Under the pieces are notes generated by a model. The model saw only the letters and a list, made by a program, of their open reading frames with translations, was not told the DNA's origin and searched no databases. A stretch of DNA of 64,000 nucleotides from Arthrobacter oryzae (GTDB taxonomy: Bacteria; Actinomycetota; Actinomycetes; Actinomycetales; Micrococcaceae). Where the stretch lies: positions 34,826 to 98,825 of the forward strand of contig NZ_RBIR01000011.1 in assembly GCF_003634095.1 (NCBI RefSeq), read 5' to 3'. This document shows, one piece after another, positions 24,527-33,413 of the stretch; position 1 is the stretch's first letter; every line of letters starts with the position of its first letter. The position numbers and the translations under genes are program-made.

Positions 24527-24838
24527 CCCGGGAACGATCCCCTCGCGGACTCCACGCGGGGCAGGGCATCGGCTGAGGGCCGTACTTCCCCGGGTTCCTG
24601 AGCGCCGGGACTGGTCGCCGCAGGTCGTCCCAAACGCCGGATGAGCTGCGGCGACGCATGCCCGGGCCACCGCTCCACCGGACTACTATTGAGCCAAGTA
24701 CCGAAATGCATCCTTGTGGTGGGGGACCTTTCGCGGGCGGCGCCAGCTGGAAAAGCTGGCGCTTTCGTCTGTGCCGGAGGTGCGGATGTGTAGCTCCGCC
24801 GTCGGTCCCGGTCGGCGGGTTTATGTGTCTGAAGTGGA
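24527..24838. other. 312 bp leader region upstream of the RsbQ-like operon
   Basis: Apart from one strong hairpin (24740-24762, listed separately) I see no gene here. An A+T-richer stretch around 24680-24700 (ACTACTATTGAGCC) may hold the promoter, which would place the hairpin in the 5' leader of the hydrolase/cyclase mRNA. Confidence 0.4.
24740..24770 (+). terminator. Terminator- or attenuator-like hairpin in the leader of the RsbQ-like operon
   Basis: GCGCCAGCT (24740-24748) pairs with AGCTGGCGC (24754-24762) over a GGAAA loop, followed by TTTCGTCT. It lies about 75 bp before the hydrolase start and could end an upstream transcript or attenuate this one. Confidence 0.5.
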
Positions 24839-25669
24839 ATGGCGGGTTGGCAGATGTCCTCTGGTGCGGCAATGAGAAACAACGTTCAGGTGTGCGGGCC
24901 GGAAGACGGCCCGGTCCTGGTGTTCGCGCACGGATTCGGCACCGACCAAAGCATGTGGGGCAAGATTCTGCACTGGTTCACCGACCACTACCGGGTGGTC
25001 CTGCTGGACCATGTGGGGTCCGGGGGCTCTGACCCGTCCGCCTACGATTCGGCCGCCTACTCAACGCTTGGCGCCTACGTGGATGACCTGGTGGAAGTCT
25101 GCGACGAACTCGATCTGCAGGACGTGACCCTCATCGGCCACAGCGTCGGTTCCATGATGGCCGTCAGCGCGGCCGCCCGGGACGCCGGGCGCCGGTTCGG
25201 CCGCCTCGTCCTGCTCACGGCATCGCCCAGTTACCTCGACCACCCCGAAGACGGCTATGTGGGAGGTTTCACCCGGCAGGATCTGGATGACGTCTTTGAA
25301 TCCCTGGACGCCAACTATGTTGTCTGGGCCGAGTCGATGGCCCCGGTCTATATGAATACACCGCACGCCCCCGAGCTGGATCATGAAATCCAGGGCAGCT
25401 TCGGCCGGATCAGCCCCCGGGTCGCCCGCGACTTTGCCCGGGTGGCCTTCCTGTCCGACGTCCGGAACCTGCTCGGTCAGGTCACCGTCCCCGTGCTGGT
25501 CCTGCAAAGCACGGACGACGTCGTCACGCCGGACCACGTTGGAACGTACCTGCACAACGAGCTGCCCAACAGCACACTGGTCCGGCTGGCGGCCACCGGC
25601 CACTTCCCGCAAAGCAGCGCGCCGGAGGAAACGTCGGCCGCCATTCTCGACTTCCTGAAACCGGCATGA
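24839..25669 (+). CDS. RsbQ/KAI2-like alpha/beta hydrolase
   Basis: A 276-residue alpha/beta hydrolase of the RsbQ-KAI2-D14 group. FAHGFGTDQSMW opens the fold; the nucleophile is Ser in LIGHSVGSMM (about 103); the catalytic Asp is in STDDVVTPDH and His in ATGHFPQS. In Bacillus, RsbQ works with the PAS-domain phosphatase RsbP and supplies it with an unknown small-molecule signal. Here the stop overlaps the ATG of a PAS-GGDEF protein, so the same hydrolase-PAS partnership probably feeds into c-di-GMP synthesis. Starts at 24854 or 24872 are possible. Confidence 0.85.
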   Translation: MAGWQMSSGAAMRNNVQVCGPEDGPVLVFAHGFGTDQSMWGKILHWFTDHYRVVLLDHVGSGGSDPSAYDSAAYSTLGAYVDDLVEVCDELDLQDVTLIGHSVGSMMAVSAAARDAGRRFGRLVLLTASPSYLDHPEDGYVGGFTRQDLDDVFESLDANYVVWAESMAPVYMNTPHAPELDHEIQGSFGRISPRVARDFARVAFLSDVRNLLGQVTVPVLVLQSTDDVVTPDHVGTYLHNELPNSTLVRLAATGHFPQSSAPEETSAAILDFLKPA

Positions 25670-26637
25670 GCGCAGCGGACACCGTGGCGGTCGACTTCGG
25701 GCAACTGTTCAACCAGGCGCCGGCAGGCTACGTCGTTGCCCGCATCGACGGAACAATCGTGGCCGCGAACGCCACCATGCACGCGTGGACGGGCGCGCCC
25801 GCCGGCGGCCTGAACGGTACCCGCCTGCTGGAGCTGATGCCGGCCGGCGACCGGCTGATGTACCGGACACATGCCGGGCCGAAGCTGGAACGCGACGGCC
25901 AGCTCGGCGAGCTGTCGATCGAACTCCTGGGACCCGACGGACTGCGCAGACCGGTCCTGCTGTCGGTCACCCGGACCTTGGACGGGGCGGCGTCGAGGGA
26001 CCTGATGATCTTCTTCGCCGCCCCCGAGCGGCGCCGGTACGAGCGGGAGCTCGCCAACGCGCACCGGCAACTCCAGGACGCCGAGGCGGACCGCGCAAAG
26101 CTCTTGCAGGAAGCGCACCACCGCGCGCTTCACGACCCGCTGACGGGCTTGCCGAACCGGAGGCACCTGGGGGAGAGCCTGCTGGCGGCCCTTACGCAGG
26201 CCGGCGAAGAACGGAACCGCGTGGGCATGCTCTTTTGCGACGTGAACAACTTCAAGCAGGTGAACGACACCCTGGGCCACGCTGCCGGCGACCAGGTCCT
26301 GGAACACGTGGGGCGGATGCTCTCCCTGGCGGTGCGCGGCGCGGACGCGGTGACGCGCTACAGCGGCGACGAGTTCGTCGTCCTGATCCCGCGGCTGGAT
26401 GACCCGGCGGAGCTGGACGCCGTGGCCGAGCGTGTCCGGAACGGTCTGGCCGGCTCCGTCACGGTCGCCGGGAACGAGCTCCGGCTGAGCATGTCCGTCG
26501 GCCGGGCGGAAACGACCGTTCCCGCGGGCACCGATTCGGCGGGGCGCAAGGAACTGGCCGAGGCCCTGCTGTCCGCCGCCGATCAGGACATGTACCGCGT
26601 CAAGACCGAAATGCGCTCCGCCCCGGCAGCCGGCTGA
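25666..26637 (+). CDS. PAS-GGDEF diguanylate cyclase
   Basis: A 323-residue cytoplasmic protein. Residues about 8-120 form a PAS domain (LFNQAPAGYVVARIDGTIVAAN). A coiled-coil linker (RRRYERELANAHRQLQDAEA) connects to a GGDEF domain beginning HDPLTGLPNRRHL. The active site reads YSGDEFVVL (Ser for the first Gly, still typical of active cyclases). RGAD five residues before it is an intact product-inhibition I-site. So it should make c-di-GMP from two GTP under product control. It overlaps the RsbQ-like hydrolase gene by 4 bp, suggesting that the hydrolase makes or consumes the PAS ligand. A PilZ glycosyltransferase at 47-49 kb is a possible c-di-GMP target. Confidence 0.88.
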   Translation: MSAADTVAVDFGQLFNQAPAGYVVARIDGTIVAANATMHAWTGAPAGGLNGTRLLELMPAGDRLMYRTHAGPKLERDGQLGELSIELLGPDGLRRPVLLSVTRTLDGAASRDLMIFFAAPERRRYERELANAHRQLQDAEADRAKLLQEAHHRALHDPLTGLPNRRHLGESLLAALTQAGEERNRVGMLFCDVNNFKQVNDTLGHAAGDQVLEHVGRMLSLAVRGADAVTRYSGDEFVVLIPRLDDPAELDAVAERVRNGLAGSVTVAGNELRLSMSVGRAETTVPAGTDSAGRKELAEALLSAADQDMYRVKTEMRSAPAAG

Positions 26638-26651
26638 CTTGCCCCGGACCG

Positions 26652-27590
26652 TCAGGCCTGAACGCGCTGGCGGAACTGCCGCGGGGTCTCGCCGGCCTCG
26701 TTGAGGAAGTGCCGGTTGAAGTTGGAGAGGTTCGAGAAACCCACCTCGTAGCAGATGTCGGAGACGGCTTTGTCGCTGTGTTCCAGCAGGCGGCGTGCAT
26801 GGGCCAGCCGAAGTTTGCGGACCAGGTCACTGAAGTTCTGGCCGGTGGCGCGCTTGAAGTATTTTGAAAACGTCGGCTCTGACATGCCTACCAGCGCCGC
26901 AGCTTCGGACATCTTGACGCTGCCGGCGTGGTTGCTGAAGACGTACTCGAGGACGATGTCCACCACAGCGGCGGCCTGGCCGTCCAGCTGGGGCCTGAAC
27001 CATTCGTCGGCCAGGTACCGACGCTCCTCCTGTGGGGCACGGGCAAGAATCGCAAGGAGTTCAAAAAGGTGGTGAAGCCGCTCCAAGCCAGTGGTTTTGC
27101 CCATCGCATCGATGGATGCTGCTGCCGACTCGGCCGTCCGGCCCAGGAACTCGATCCCGCGCGAGGACTGTTCCAGCAGGGGCTTGACTTCAGCCATTTC
27201 CGGAATGATTGAAGCAGCCTGTTCAACCCACTTTCCGTCGAACTGAATGAGGGCGTCCCTGCCGTGGAGGATCTCTCCGGGCTCGAGGTCGCTGACCCAG
27301 TCGTGCGGCAGCCCCGGCCCCACCAGTGCTACGTGTCCGGCCTCGAACGTGCCAATGTGGTCTCCCACGATGAACTTTCCGGTGCCTTTCCGGATCAGGT
27401 GGAGTTCGTATTCAGGGTGATAGTTCCAGCGGGCCACCGGGCTGGGATAGTCGTGCTCGTGCCACCGGACGGAATGGTTCGGGTCTTCCGGGATGACCTC
27501 CCGGTTGGCGCGCATGCCCAGCAGTCTTTCCGCAAGCCGGGCCGCCGCACCGCCGGTGATGCCTGCACTGCTGGGGGCCGCCGTGCTCAT
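26652..27590 (-). CDS. AraC-family regulator of the polyol locus
   Basis: A 312-residue AraC/XylS regulator. The N-terminal cupin (about 35-130) has WHEHDYPSPVARWNYHPEYELHL, a sugar-binding-type region. The C-terminal double HTH (about 205-310) includes AALVGMSEPTFSKYFKRATG and ISD-like helix KAVSDICYEVGFSNLSNFNRHF. It faces the binding-protein gene and is the obvious candidate activator of the polyol operon; polyol-responsive AraC regulators (MtlR type) are found in the same place in other bacteria. Its own start (ATG 27590) follows GAACCACG. The inducer is inferred to be sorbitol, mannitol or arabitol. Confidence 0.88.
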   Translation of the reverse strand: MSTAAPSSAGITGGAAARLAERLLGMRANREVIPEDPNHSVRWHEHDYPSPVARWNYHPEYELHLIRKGTGKFIVGDHIGTFEAGHVALVGPGLPHDWVSDLEPGEILHGRDALIQFDGKWVEQAASIIPEMAEVKPLLEQSSRGIEFLGRTAESAAASIDAMGKTTGLERLHHLFELLAILARAPQEERRYLADEWFRPQLDGQAAAVVDIVLEYVFSNHAGSVKMSEAAALVGMSEPTFSKYFKRATGQNFSDLVRKLRLAHARRLLEHSDKAVSDICYEVGFSNLSNFNRHFLNEAGETPRQFRQRVQA

Positions 27591-27864
27591 CGTGGTTCTC
27601 CATGCGTTCGGGCTATGAAATTTCGACGGCGCTAGAGACCGTCTTCTTCCAGAGTACAGTCTGCCCGGGGGAGCGTTCCGGCAAATTAGTATCAGAAACT
27701 GGCAACCATCGCGCTAGTTGTGTCCTATCCCACAGGCCTAAAGTTGAGGAACATCAGCGAGGCACCCGGGCTTCCAGGCCAGGTCCCGCTTTCGGCGCCG
27801 CACCCCGACATAGCAGTCGGAGCGCAGGTCGCACTGCACCCCCTGAAGAACAAAGGAGTCCTTA
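27591..27864. promoter_or_regulatory. Divergent control region of the polyol operon
   Basis: This 274 bp gap separates the AraC-type regulator and the binding-protein gene. The A+T-richer stretch 27684-27735 probably holds the operon promoter. GCGCTAG occurs twice (27630-27636 and 27711-27717), spaced as possible regulator half-sites. AAAGGAGTCCTTA directly precedes the binding-protein ATG. Confidence 0.45.
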
Positions 27865-29211
27865 ATGCGCGCAAAAATACGCGTCGCCTCGCTGGCCGCA
27901 GGCGCCCTGTGCGTGGCGCTCAGCGCCTCGGCCTGCGCCGGTGCCGGAGGAGGCAATTCCGCCGGAGACCCGAACAGCATCAATGTCCTGATGGTGAACA
28001 ACCCCCAGATGGAGGACCTGCAGCGGCTCACCGCGGACAACTTCACCAAGGAAACCGGTATCAGGGTCAACTTCACCGTCCTGCCGGAAAACGACGTCCG
28101 CGCCAAGATCAGCCAGGAGTTCTCGAGCCAGGCGGGGCAGTACGACGTTGCGTCACTGTCCAACTACGAGATCCCGTTCTATTCCGCCAACGGTTGGCTC
28201 GCGCCGCTGGACAACGTGGCAAAGGACCCTGAGTTCAACCAGGCGGACATCCTGCCGGCCTACACGGCGTCGCTGACCGGCAAGGACGGCAAACTCTACG
28301 GCGAACCGTTCTACGGGGAATCCTCCTTCCTCATGTACCGGAAGGACATTTTCGCGGCCAAAGGCCTGACCATGCCGGAGAAGCCTACTTGGGACCAGGT
28401 GGCCGATCTTGCCGCCAAGGTTGACGGTGCAGTTCCCGGCATGAAGGGCATCTGCCTGCGTGGCGAGCCCGGCTGGGGCCAGGTCTTCGCACCCCTAACG
28501 ACCGTGGTGAACACTTTTGGCGGAACCTGGTTCGACAAGGACTGGAACGCGAAGGTCAACGCCCCGGAATTCACCGCCGCTGTTGATTTCTACACCAAAC
28601 TGGTGCGCGACCACGGTGAAGCGGGCGCCGCGCAGGCGGGGTTCACTGAGTGCCTGACAAACATGAGCCAGAGCAAAGTCGCCATGTGGTACGACGCCAC
28701 CTCCGCCGCCGGGGCCCTGGAAGCGAATGACTCCCCGGTGAGGGGAAAGATCGGCTACGCCCAGGCTCCGGTGAAGGAGACCAAGTCCTCGGGCTGGCTG
28801 TGGACCTGGTCCTGGGCCGCGCAGGCGGCCTCCAAGAAGCAGGACGCCGCCGACAAGTTCATCGCCTGGGCGAGTTCGAAGAAGTATGAGGAACTGGTCG
28901 CTTCCAAGTTCGGCTGGTCCAAGGTCCCTTCCGGCAAGCGCATCTCCACCTACGAGAACGCCGACTTCCAGAAAGCCGCACCGTTCTTCAAGGCCGAACG
29001 CTTTGCCATCGAGAACGCCGATCCGAAAAACCCCGGAGTCCAGCCGCGGCCGGCTGTCGGCATCCAGTTTGTCGGCATTCCCGAGTTCGCCGCCCTGGGC
29101 ACCAGGGTGTCCCAAGGCGTGAGCTCTGCTATCGCGGGCCAGGGCTCCGTCGCTGACGCGGTGGCCAAGGGCCAGGAAGCCGCACAAAAAGTCGGCGACA
29201 AGTACAAGTAA
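27865..29211 (+). CDS. ABC transporter substrate-binding lipoprotein, sorbitol/mannitol type
   Basis: A 448-residue extracellular solute-binding protein of the sugar/polyol class (SBP_bac_1). The signal peptide ends in a lipobox around SASACAG (Cys about 25). NVLMVNNPQMEDLQRLTADNF starts the first lobe, and YGEPFYGESSFLMYRKD is a typical hinge and ligand-loop region. It is 53 bp upstream of two permease genes. Sorbitol/mannitol (SmoE/MtlE-like) specificity is inferred from the downstream polyol dehydrogenase and fructokinase. AAAGGAGTCCTTA precedes the ATG. Confidence 0.9.
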   Translation: MRAKIRVASLAAGALCVALSASACAGAGGGNSAGDPNSINVLMVNNPQMEDLQRLTADNFTKETGIRVNFTVLPENDVRAKISQEFSSQAGQYDVASLSNYEIPFYSANGWLAPLDNVAKDPEFNQADILPAYTASLTGKDGKLYGEPFYGESSFLMYRKDIFAAKGLTMPEKPTWDQVADLAAKVDGAVPGMKGICLRGEPGWGQVFAPLTTVVNTFGGTWFDKDWNAKVNAPEFTAAVDFYTKLVRDHGEAGAAQAGFTECLTNMSQSKVAMWYDATSAAGALEANDSPVRGKIGYAQAPVKETKSSGWLWTWSWAAQAASKKQDAADKFIAWASSKKYEELVASKFGWSKVPSGKRISTYENADFQKAAPFFKAERFAIENADPKNPGVQPRPAVGIQFVGIPEFAALGTRVSQGVSSAIAGQGSVADAVAKGQEAAQKVGDKYK

Positions 29212-29264
29212 CCACTCCGAACACCCTCACCGAACCGCACATCACCGAAGCGCAGGAGAACATC

Positions 29265-30233
29265 ATGACTACCGCAACGGCGCGCATCTCCCGGCACGGG
29301 AGCAGCGCAGCCAAACCTTCCAAGAACGCCAGGGCGCGGGAACGCGCAATGGCCTGGGCACGGCGCGGACCGCTGCTGCCGGCACTGGTCTTCCTCATCA
29401 TCGTCACACAGCTTCCGTTCGTGGTGACCCTGGTCATCTCGTTCATGAACTGGAACAGCCTGAGCCCGTCCAAGACTGGATTCGCCGGCATCGAGAACTA
29501 CGTCCAGATCCTCACCGACCCCTACTTCCTGCAGGCAATCGTCACCACCATCATCGAGACAGTTTCCGTGGTCCTGGTCAGCCTGGTCCTCGGCCTCGGA
29601 CTGGCCCTGCTCCTTGACAAGAAGTTCATCGGCCGCGGGCTGGCCCGAACCATGCTCATCGCACCGTTCCTCATCGTTCCGGTAGCCGCGGCGCTCATCT
29701 GGAAGCACGCCATCCTCAACCCCGTCTACGGCCTGATCAACGGCACCCTGACCTGGATCTGGTCGCTGTTCGGCAGCGCCAACCCGCCCCAGCCGGACCT
29801 GCTGTCCTCGACGCCCCTGATGGCCATCATCATGTCGCTGGTCTGGCAGTGGACACCGTTCATGATGCTGATCCTGCTGGCCGGCCTGCAGTCCCGCCCG
29901 ATGGACACGGTCGAAGCTGCCCAGATGGACGGCGCAAGCCCGTGGGACATCTTCCGGCACCTCACCCTGCCGCATCTGCGCCAATACCTGGAACTGGGCG
30001 GACTGCTCGGAGCCATCTACATCGTGCAGAATTTCGACGCAACCTTCGTCATCACTTCAGGCGGTCTGGGCACGGCCAACCTGCCCTACGCCATCTATGA
30101 GACGTTCTACTACGCCAACGAGTACGGCCTGGCTTCCGCCGCCGGCGTCGTGGTGGTCATCGGCACCATCATCGTGGCGACCTTCGCACTCCGCACCGTA
30201 TTCTCGCTCTTCAAGAAGGAGGCAGCACGATGA
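29265..30233 (+). CDS. ABC transporter permease, polyol type (first inner-membrane subunit)
   Basis: A 322-residue MalF-type permease with six transmembrane helices. The N-terminus is basic and Ser/Ala-rich. The EAA loop that contacts the ATPase is VEAAQMDGASPWDIFRHLTLPHL (first 20 residues cover the signature). GNKLIG-like features are replaced by normal family sequence. CAGGAGAACATC precedes the ATG. Its stop overlaps the next permease's start (ATGA), so both are translated together. No ATPase is encoded in the operon, as is usual for actinobacterial sugar transporters that share one MsiK-type ATPase. Confidence 0.9.
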   Translation: MTTATARISRHGSSAAKPSKNARARERAMAWARRGPLLPALVFLIIVTQLPFVVTLVISFMNWNSLSPSKTGFAGIENYVQILTDPYFLQAIVTTIIETVSVVLVSLVLGLGLALLLDKKFIGRGLARTMLIAPFLIVPVAAALIWKHAILNPVYGLINGTLTWIWSLFGSANPPQPDLLSSTPLMAIIMSLVWQWTPFMMLILLAGLQSRPMDTVEAAQMDGASPWDIFRHLTLPHLRQYLELGGLLGAIYIVQNFDATFVITSGGLGTANLPYAIYETFYYANEYGLASAAGVVVVIGTIIVATFALRTVFSLFKKEAAR

Positions 30234-31146
30234 GCACCCTCACCCCGGCCGAGGCCAGGTCATCAGTCCCCGCCCCGCACATCCGCACCAACGGTTCACG
30301 GCGCCGAGGCAAGTCGCGCATGGACCCCACGCGCAACAACACGGCCGCCGGGATCGCGGCCTGGCTGCTGGCCCTGCTGTTCGCGGTACCGGTCCTGTGG
30401 ATGATCCTGACCTCGTTCCACTCCGAAGTTGACGCCGCGACGAACCCGCCGTCCCTCGCCGCCGACCTTAACCTGGACGCCTACAAGGAGTTCTTCGGGG
30501 CAACGTCCGGCGTCAGCCCTTGGCCGTCGCTGATCAACTCCGCCACCGCCTCGATCTTCTCCACCGTGCTGGTCCTGCTGCTGGCCATCCCGGCCGCCTA
30601 CGCCTTGTCCATCCGGCCGGTGAAGAAGTGGACCGACGTCATGTTCTTCTTCCTCTCCACCAAGATGATGCCCGTCGTCGCCGCGGTCCTGCCGCTCTAC
30701 CTCTTCGCCAAGAACGTCGGCGCGCTGGACAACATCTGGTTCCTGGTCCTGATGTACACCTCGATGAACCTGCCCATCGCCGTGTGGATGATGCGCTCCT
30801 TCCTCGCCGAAGTCCCCGTCGAGATGCTCGAAGCCGCCCAGATCGACGGCGCCAGCCTGCTGCTGACGCTCCGGAAGGTCATCGCCCCCGTGGCGATGCC
30901 GGGTATCGCCGCCACCGCACTGATCTGCTTCATCTTCAGCTGGAACGAACTCCTCCTCGCCGGGTCCTGACCGGCGTCGTTGCCGGCACTGCACCGGTCT
31001 TCCTCACCGGCTTCGTCTCGGGCCAGGGCCTGTTCCTCGCGAAGGTCTGCGCCGCCGCCGTCGTGATTTCCCTGCCCGTTCTCTTCGCCGGCTTCGCCGC
31101 CCAGGACAAACTCGTCCAGGGGCTCTCCCTCGGCGCAGTCAAATAG
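30230..31146 (+). pseudogene. ABC transporter permease, polyol type (second subunit), interrupted by a one-base frameshift
   Basis: The first 246 codons encode a normal MalG-type permease with helices and the EAA loop (EAAQIDGASLLLTLRKV), but the frame hits TGA at 30968-30970 after SWNELLLAGS. The family continues as LLLARVLTGVVAGTAP, and this is encoded directly downstream in the +2 frame to 31146 (ending GLSLGAVK). Insertion of one C at GCC/GGG (30959-30964) restores a protein of about 305 residues with its sixth helix. Hence either the gene is inactivated, which would disable the transporter, or a base was lost in sequencing or assembly. The intact flanking genes favour the second view. 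Confidence 0.85.
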
Positions 31147-31208
31147 CCGACCAGTCAAGTAACCGACCCATCTTCCCTTCGATCTGCACAGGAAAAAGGA
31201 ATACTTCG

Positions 31209-32270
31209 ATGACAACTTCAACCGCACAGTCCCGCACCTCCGGACATCCCGAAGTTCCGGCTACCATGCGCGCCGCCGTCCTCAAGCGCCAGGGCGATAT
31301 GACCATGGAAACCCTGCCGGTCCCCCAGCTGGACCCGGACCAGGTCCTCGTGCAGGTCGCCGCAGTCGGCGTCTGTGGCAGCGACGTCCACTACTACGAA
31401 CACGGCAGGATCGGCGACTACGTCGTTGACCATCCGCTGATCCTGGGCCACGAGCTCTCCGGCCGGATCGCCGCCGTCGGAAGCGCCGTCGACCCTGCCC
31501 GCGTCGGCCGGCGGGTCGCCGTCGAACCCCAGCGCCCCTGCCGCACCTGCAAACAGTGCAAAGCCGGCCGGTACAACCTGTGCCCCGACATCGAGTTCTA
31601 CGCCACCCCGCCGATCGACGGTGCCTTCGCCGAATACGTCACCATCCAGAGCGACTTCGCCTACGACATCCCTGACAGCGTCAGCGACGAGGCGGCCGCC
31701 CTGATCGAACCGCTCTCCGTCGGCCTCTGGGCCTGCGAACGCGCCCAGATCAAGCCCGGCAGCCGGGTCCTGATCGCCGGCGCCGGCCCCATCGGCATCA
31801 TCGCAGCCCAGGCCGCCCGCGCCTACGGCGCCACCGAAATCTACGTCACAGACATCGCCGAAGACCGGCTGGCGTTTGCCCTGGAACACGGTGCCACCCA
31901 CGCCCTCAACGCCAGGACCGATAGCGTCGAGGGGCTCGACGTCGACGCGTTCATCGACGCCTCCGGCGCCCCGCAGGCCGTCCGTTCCGGCATCAAAGCC
32001 GTGGGCCCCGCCGGCAGGGTCATCCTGGTGGGGCTCGGAGCCGACGACGTCGAACTCCCCGTCTCCTACATCCAGAACCGCGAAATCTGGCTCTCCGGCG
32101 TCTTCCGCTACACCAACACCTGGCCCCTGGCGATCCAGCTCATCGCGGACGGCAAGGTGGACCTGGACATCCTGGTCACCGGCAGGTTTGCCCTGGCCGA
32201 CTCCGAAGAGGCACTCAAAGCCGGCAAGCAGGCCGGACAGCTCAAAGCCGTCGTCTACCCGGGCCGCTGA
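31209..32270 (+). CDS. Zinc-dependent polyol dehydrogenase (sorbitol/xylitol dehydrogenase-like)
   Basis: A 353-residue medium-chain dehydrogenase. Catalytic zinc ligands are the Cys of GVCGSDVHYYE and His-Glu of LGHELSG; structural zinc cysteines lie in CRTCKQCKAGRYNLC. The NAD site is GAGPIGIIAAQ, followed by an acidic residue (TDIAEDR) at the strand end, which favours NAD. Sorbitol dehydrogenase would oxidise sorbitol to fructose, or xylitol to xylulose. Position between the polyol transporter and a fructokinase supports the sorbitol/mannitol route. AGGAAAAAGGAAT precedes the ATG. Confidence 0.9.
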   Translation: MTTSTAQSRTSGHPEVPATMRAAVLKRQGDMTMETLPVPQLDPDQVLVQVAAVGVCGSDVHYYEHGRIGDYVVDHPLILGHELSGRIAAVGSAVDPARVGRRVAVEPQRPCRTCKQCKAGRYNLCPDIEFYATPPIDGAFAEYVTIQSDFAYDIPDSVSDEAAALIEPLSVGLWACERAQIKPGSRVLIAGAGPIGIIAAQAARAYGATEIYVTDIAEDRLAFALEHGATHALNARTDSVEGLDVDAFIDASGAPQAVRSGIKAVGPAGRVILVGLGADDVELPVSYIQNREIWLSGVFRYTNTWPLAIQLIADGKVDLDILVTGRFALADSEEALKAGKQAGQLKAVVYPGR

Positions 32271-32298
32271 CGCACGCCACCATTGCAAGGACGCAGCC

Positions 32299-33306
32299 AT
32301 GCCAGCACCTGAAACCCCATCCGCGTCTGCCCGGGCCGCCGGAAACGCCGTCCTGACTGTCATCGGCGAATCCCTCGTCGACATCATCAGCGACCCCCTC
32401 CACCCGGACGCGGGGACGGCCCACCCGGGCGGTAGCCCCCTCAACGTGGCAGTGGGGGCTGCCCGCCTGGGCCTGCAGACATCCCTGGTGACCCACTACG
32501 CCGATGACCGGCACGGTCTCTTGATCGACCAACATCTGCAGGCAAACGGGGTCCGCGTGATCAACGGCGGCACTACGCCGACGTCGACGGCCCTCGCCAC
32601 GCTTGGTCCGGACGGCGCCGCCGACTACACCTTCTCCATCACCTGGGAAATCAACGGGGCCGCACTGCCTGCCCTCGCCGCCGTTCAAGGTTCCACCCAC
32701 GTCCACACGGGATCAATCGCCGCCATGCTCGCGCCGGGGGACCAAGCCACTCTTGCCCTTGTGCAGGCCGCCCGTGAGCACGCGACCATCAGCTACGACC
32801 CCAACTGCAGGCCCGCCATCAGCCCCGATGCGGCAGCGGCGCGCCGACAGGTGGAACTATTCGTGGCGTCCAGCGACATCGTCAAGGCCAGTGACGAAGA
32901 CCTGGCATGGCTCTACCCGGACCGGACCCCGGATGACGCCCTGGAGGCTTGGCTGGACCTCGGCCCGGCGGTCGTGGCACTGACGCGCGGAGCCGCCGGC
33001 CCGGTCCTCCTGTCCCGTAGCGGGCGCGTGGAGCTGGCCGCCGAATCCATCACCGTGGCAGATACTGTGGGCGCCGGCGACTCCTTCATGGCAGGGCTCG
33101 TCTCCGGACTCGCCCAACTGGAAGGGCTCGGAACCCACGGCAGAAATAGGCTGCAAAAGCTGACCGCAGACCAGCTGGAGTCACTAGCCGCGTACGCCAA
33201 CCGGGCTGCGGCGATCACCTGCTCCCGGAGGGGTGCAAATCCACCAAACTCCACGGAACTCGGTCCGCTGCCAGCGCAATTAGCGGGCCGGGGACGTACT
33301 CCGTGA
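32299..33306 (+). CDS. PfkB-family carbohydrate kinase, probable fructokinase
   Basis: A 335-residue kinase. GESLVDII and GGSPLNVAVGAARLG form the N-terminal sugar site; DTVGAGDSFMAGL is the catalytic and anion-hole motif; SYDPNCRP is typical of fructokinases. It starts at ATG 32299, 28 bp after the dehydrogenase gene. In context it would phosphorylate the fructose made by the polyol dehydrogenase, feeding glycolysis. The C-terminus is extended and Pro-rich. A 15 bp hairpin follows 50 bp downstream. Confidence 0.88.
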   Translation: MPAPETPSASARAAGNAVLTVIGESLVDIISDPLHPDAGTAHPGGSPLNVAVGAARLGLQTSLVTHYADDRHGLLIDQHLQANGVRVINGGTTPTSTALATLGPDGAADYTFSITWEINGAALPALAAVQGSTHVHTGSIAAMLAPGDQATLALVQAAREHATISYDPNCRPAISPDAAAARRQVELFVASSDIVKASDEDLAWLYPDRTPDDALEAWLDLGPAVVALTRGAAGPVLLSRSGRVELAAESITVADTVGAGDSFMAGLVSGLAQLEGLGTHGRNRLQKLTADQLESLAAYANRAAAITCSRRGANPPNSTELGPLPAQLAGRGRTP

Positions 33307-33356
33307 TCGTCTATCCCCGTGGAAAATTTTTGATCAGCGGGGGACCGGCAAAAGAA

Positions 33357-33390
33357 CGACGACGGCGGGAGCCAACTCCCGCCGTCGTCG
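33357..33390. terminator. Bidirectional GACGACGG-family hairpin
   Basis: CGACGACGGCGGGAG (33357-33371) pairs perfectly with CTCCCGCCGTCGTCG (33376-33390), loop CCAA. It separates the convergent fructokinase and 67-residue genes and can serve both strands. Confidence 0.75.
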
Positions 33391-33413
33391 TGGTGCTGCG
33401 TCGCGCTGCGGTG

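Noticed and set aside
24590..24838. c-di-GMP riboswitch upstream of the hydrolase-cyclase operon
   Set aside because: The hairpin present lacks the conserved GEMM-type sequence elements; only a simple stem-loop is supported.
30230..31146. Programmed frameshift in the polyol permease
   Set aside because: GCC-GGG lacks a slippery heptamer or stimulatory structure, and family members are encoded in a single frame; deletion or error is simpler.
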